Of a stretch of DNA of 64,000 nucleotides, positions 61,516 to 64,000 are shown piece by piece. Every line of letters starts with the position of its first letter. Within the stretch, counting starts at the first letter, position 1. This DNA is from Bretschneidera sinensis (Eukaryota; Streptophyta; Magnoliopsida; Brassicales; Akaniaceae), in assembly GCA_023935145.1 (NCBI GenBank), contig CM043698.1, positions 16,991,001 to 17,055,000 of the forward strand, written 5' to 3'. Both the position numbers and the translations under genes were made by a program. The notes beneath the pieces are model-generated. The model did not search any database. It was not told the origin of the DNA and worked only from the letters and a program-made list of their open reading frames with translations.

Positions 61516-62602
61516 TAATTGTCGCGTAAAAGACTTGAGAATTGAGATGGAATTTTGCAGGAGATTAAGAACGAGGGTGAGTTACTTTTTGTGTATAATT
61601 CACACCGATATATATATATATCCTCAATCTCATGAACGTTAGCTTTCCCATTATCGTAGAGATCCCACTAGCTATATGATCTTAACTTTCATTGATCAAA
61701 GCCTGCTTGCTCTCGGGCATATAGTAGTGAGCACAAGAGGATGTTCAGGGAGGAGATTGTTGACATTGGATCCGATTGGAAGAGTTGACACCAAAACCCA
61801 CTTATCAAGCTTCGTTGAGGAAGTGGGAAACATGATATTTAAGGAGTGTCAAGGGTTTTTGACTTCTGTTGTGTTATGGATTACTTCTGGTGGTATCAGA
61901 CTTGAAAGCCATCTCCTAAGTTATGGACATGGATTTATAGCTAGCTAGCCCTTGCTTTTGCAAGTGTGCTTGAGATTTAACCAACATTAATCAGTCTCCA
62001 TTTAGTCATGTTGAGGACTACTGACAGATTTGAAAGCGCAAAATGAAAAAAATAAAAACTTGGATTTGAAACCCATGAAGGAATTAGGATCTGTTTGGTC
62101 TAGCTTCAGCTTGAGTCAAAAGTGATTTTAAAACAATTTTTTAATAAGACTTTTAAACAAATTTGGGTCAAAATATTGTGAAACTTAAAGTTGTCAGTGA
62201 CTTAGTAATGATATCTCTACCGCAAATCGAGACACCCAAAATAAACATTCACATTAGCAATGAGACCTCCCAGGCAATTACTAATAAAACTACCTGAAAA
62301 ATGCTAACTGAAAAATGCTATATACATGTATGTTTGGTTTGAAACTAATTAATCTAGCAACTCATTAACAAATTCATGTTTTACATCCTTTTTCTTCTAA
62401 ACTTTTTTGGTTAGTTTTCTTTTTTTACAGGGCATAACAGCCTTTAGTTATGAATTGGCATAATCTGTTAACAAAAAAAAAAAAAAAAAAAAACCGTTGT
62501 TATGGAGGCCAGAAAGAAAGCTAACAAATTATAAGACAAAGGATGGGACTTTAACAATAATTTGTTGTGGATTTTCAATGGTTAAAATTTTCACTTGTGT
62601 AG
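61516..62602. other. polygalacturonase upstream region
   Basis: A 90-codon frame at 61676-61948 (MILTFIDQSLL start) has no motif I recognise and no visible gene structure. A 20-base poly(A) run lies near 62472-62492. Confidence 0.5.
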
Positions 62603-62610
62603 TATAAATA
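62603..62610 (+). promoter_or_regulatory. TATA box of the polygalacturonase
   Basis: TATAAATA sits 71 bp before the ATG at 62681, a normal plant spacing with a short leader. Confidence 0.8.
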
Positions 62611-62680
62611 GCCCCAAATAAAATGTGATTTTCAGACATTTAAACACATTAATTCTACCAAGAAAAACAGAAGAAAAAAG

Positions 62681-63921
62681 ATGGCAGCTGAGAAATTAAA
62701 TTTAGTGGCAATTATATGTTTATTGTCATTGATGGTGTCATTCCCTAAAGCTCATTCTAATAATGGCATTTTTGATAGTGACACAATTTGGCGGTGAAGG
62801 CAACGACATTACTCAGGTAATTAAAATATTCCTGAACACATTTTTTCGTTTGAACTTATATTTTTTTTTGCTCCCAAAAACAAAAATCATGACTCCGTCC
62901 CTAGCTATTAACTAGGAATATAAATTAATTGTTGGCTTATAAAATTATTGTTAATTTTCTGTTGTCAGTGAATAATAATAATAAATATTGTTTGATTAAT
63001 TTTTTAGGGTTTATTGAGTGCATGGAGAGGAGCTTGTGCATCACCATTTCCGGCTAAAGTTCTGATTCCACAAGGGACATTCGTGCTGGGTGAAGTGATT
63101 TTGATGGGTCCTTGTAGGGCTCCAATTCAAATTCGAGTTGAGGCCAATTTGAAGGCTCCAGTAGATCCCAGCAGATTCAAGCCTAAGGGAAGTTGGCTTA
63201 CTTTCAAAAAGATTAATGGGTTCACCTTGTTTGGTCGTGGAACCCTTGATGGTCAAGGAGCCACTGCTTGGGCCGAATGCACCGAATCAGGATGCAATAA
63301 TTTACCCGTTGTAAGTGTCTTATCTTTTTTTTAACAATACTAGAAGTGCATTTGGTTTTAGAAAACAGAATGTGATTAATATGTGTTTTTCACTTGAAAA
63401 ATAAAACAGAACGTGAGGTTTCAATATACCACCAATGGAATTATCCGGGATATAACTTCGTTGAACAGAAAGCATTTCCATGCTTGCATTCAAGATAGCA
63501 GAAACCTTAGTTTAATCAATTTCAGCATCAAGGCACCTGACGATAGCCCTAACACTGATGGAATTCACATCGGACATTCAAAGGGGATTACTATCACCGA
63601 TTCAAAGATCGAAACCGGCGATGATTGTGTTTCCATCATTCATGGAAGTCAACAAGTGTTTCAAGAGTAACTTGTGGACCTGGTCATGGCAGTAGCATTG
63701 GAAGCCTTGGAAAGTTTGAGGTTGAAGAACCAGTTAGCCAAATTTCAGTCATTGGTTGCAGCCTTATTAACACCAACAATGGTGTAAGACTGAAGACTTG
63801 GCCAGGTTCTCGCCGTGGCTTTGCCTCAGATATCCGTTTCGAGGATATTGTCATGACTAATGTCACCAATCCTACCATTATCAATCAAACTTACTGTCCA
63901 GAAGGTCAATGTAATAAACAG
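62681..63921 (+). pseudogene. exopolygalacturonase (GH28), pollen type, two frameshifts
   Basis: GH28 enzymes hydrolyse pectin in the cell wall. Exons: 62681-62816 (signal peptide, LVAIICLLSLMVSF), 63008-63310 (SAWRGACASPFPAKVLIPQG, FTLFGRGTLDGQG) and 63410-63921. The intron after 63921 (GTAATA) runs off the window. Motifs in order are NTDGIHIG, GDDCVSII, GPGHGSSIG and NNGVRLKTWPGS, so all four active-site blocks are there, with RLK where RIK is usual. An extra base near 62777 breaks exon 1 just after GIFD: the downstream VTQFGGEGNDITQ continues in another frame. A four-base loss near 63652 shifts exon 3 at GSQQ, so it ends at a TAA. The C-terminal part is missing. It could be a pseudogene or carry sequence errors. 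Confidence 0.88.
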
Positions 63922-64000
63922 GTAATAAATTTTTGCAGTTGTAAAAATTTATATAAAATCAAAATACTTTTTCATATATTGTTATTGATGTTTCCTTAGT

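Noticed and set aside
61676..61948. 90-codon frame before the polygalacturonase
   Set aside because: No motif, no splice signals or promoter I could link to it.

Overview
This is a gene-poor stretch of a flowering-plant nuclear genome, probably a eudicot. The evidence is plant-type introns (GT...AG with AT- and T-rich bodies), plant-specific gene families, low GC and many Ty1/copia, Ty3/gypsy, TRIM, Helitron and MITE-like repeats. I cannot name the species.

Layout. 1-1840 (minus): the 5' two thirds of an S-adenosylmethionine decarboxylase gene with its promoter, a spliced leader and the conserved tiny and small upstream ORFs. 1840-13460: AT-rich intergenic DNA with a Helitron-like element, copia fragments, a solo LTR, a tandem array of about 460-bp units and a TRIM-like element whose LTR sequence also occurs in each array unit. 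13460-20170: an aspartic-protease (pepsin A1) gene split by a 5.3-kb copia element with identical LTRs and a perfect 5-bp target duplication. 20444-24967: a second, older copia element with a mostly deleted gag and several TAG stops. 25690-36990: an unrecognised gene-like fragment and a relative of its end, a second and more decayed aspartic-protease copy, a Helitron-like element, microsatellites and other repeats. 37001-42167: an intact 11-exon leucine-rich-repeat receptor kinase of the NSP-interacting-kinase (NIK) type. 43719-59433: a decayed autophagy gene of the ATG18 (PROPPIN) family that keeps its exon-intron structure; its introns hold a gypsy element (46701-49589) and a copia element (52589-55048). 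59700-61510: a 706-bp tandem duplication and a MITE-like repeat. 62600-64000: an exopolygalacturonase gene with two frameshifts, running off the window.

How the genes relate. The genes do not form a pathway. SAMDC (polyamine synthesis) and NIK (cell-surface signalling) look functional. The two aspartic proteases, the ATG18-like gene and the polygalacturonase are all broken. The four LTR elements with both LTRs recognisable each show matching 5-bp target duplications, and each lacks or has damaged an essential coding part: the RT active site, gag, gag-protease-integrase, or RT-integrase. The LTRs suggest an age order: the copia at 13971 (no differences seen) is youngest, the copias at 20444 and 52589 (about 5% differences) are older, and the gypsy at 46701 is probably oldest.

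I found no clearly new multi-gene system. The most interesting signals are the TRIM/tandem-array relationship, a recent copia insertion lacking its RT catalytic box but carrying a dense W-box cluster in its leader, and an ATG18 copy whose phosphoinositide-binding motif has changed.
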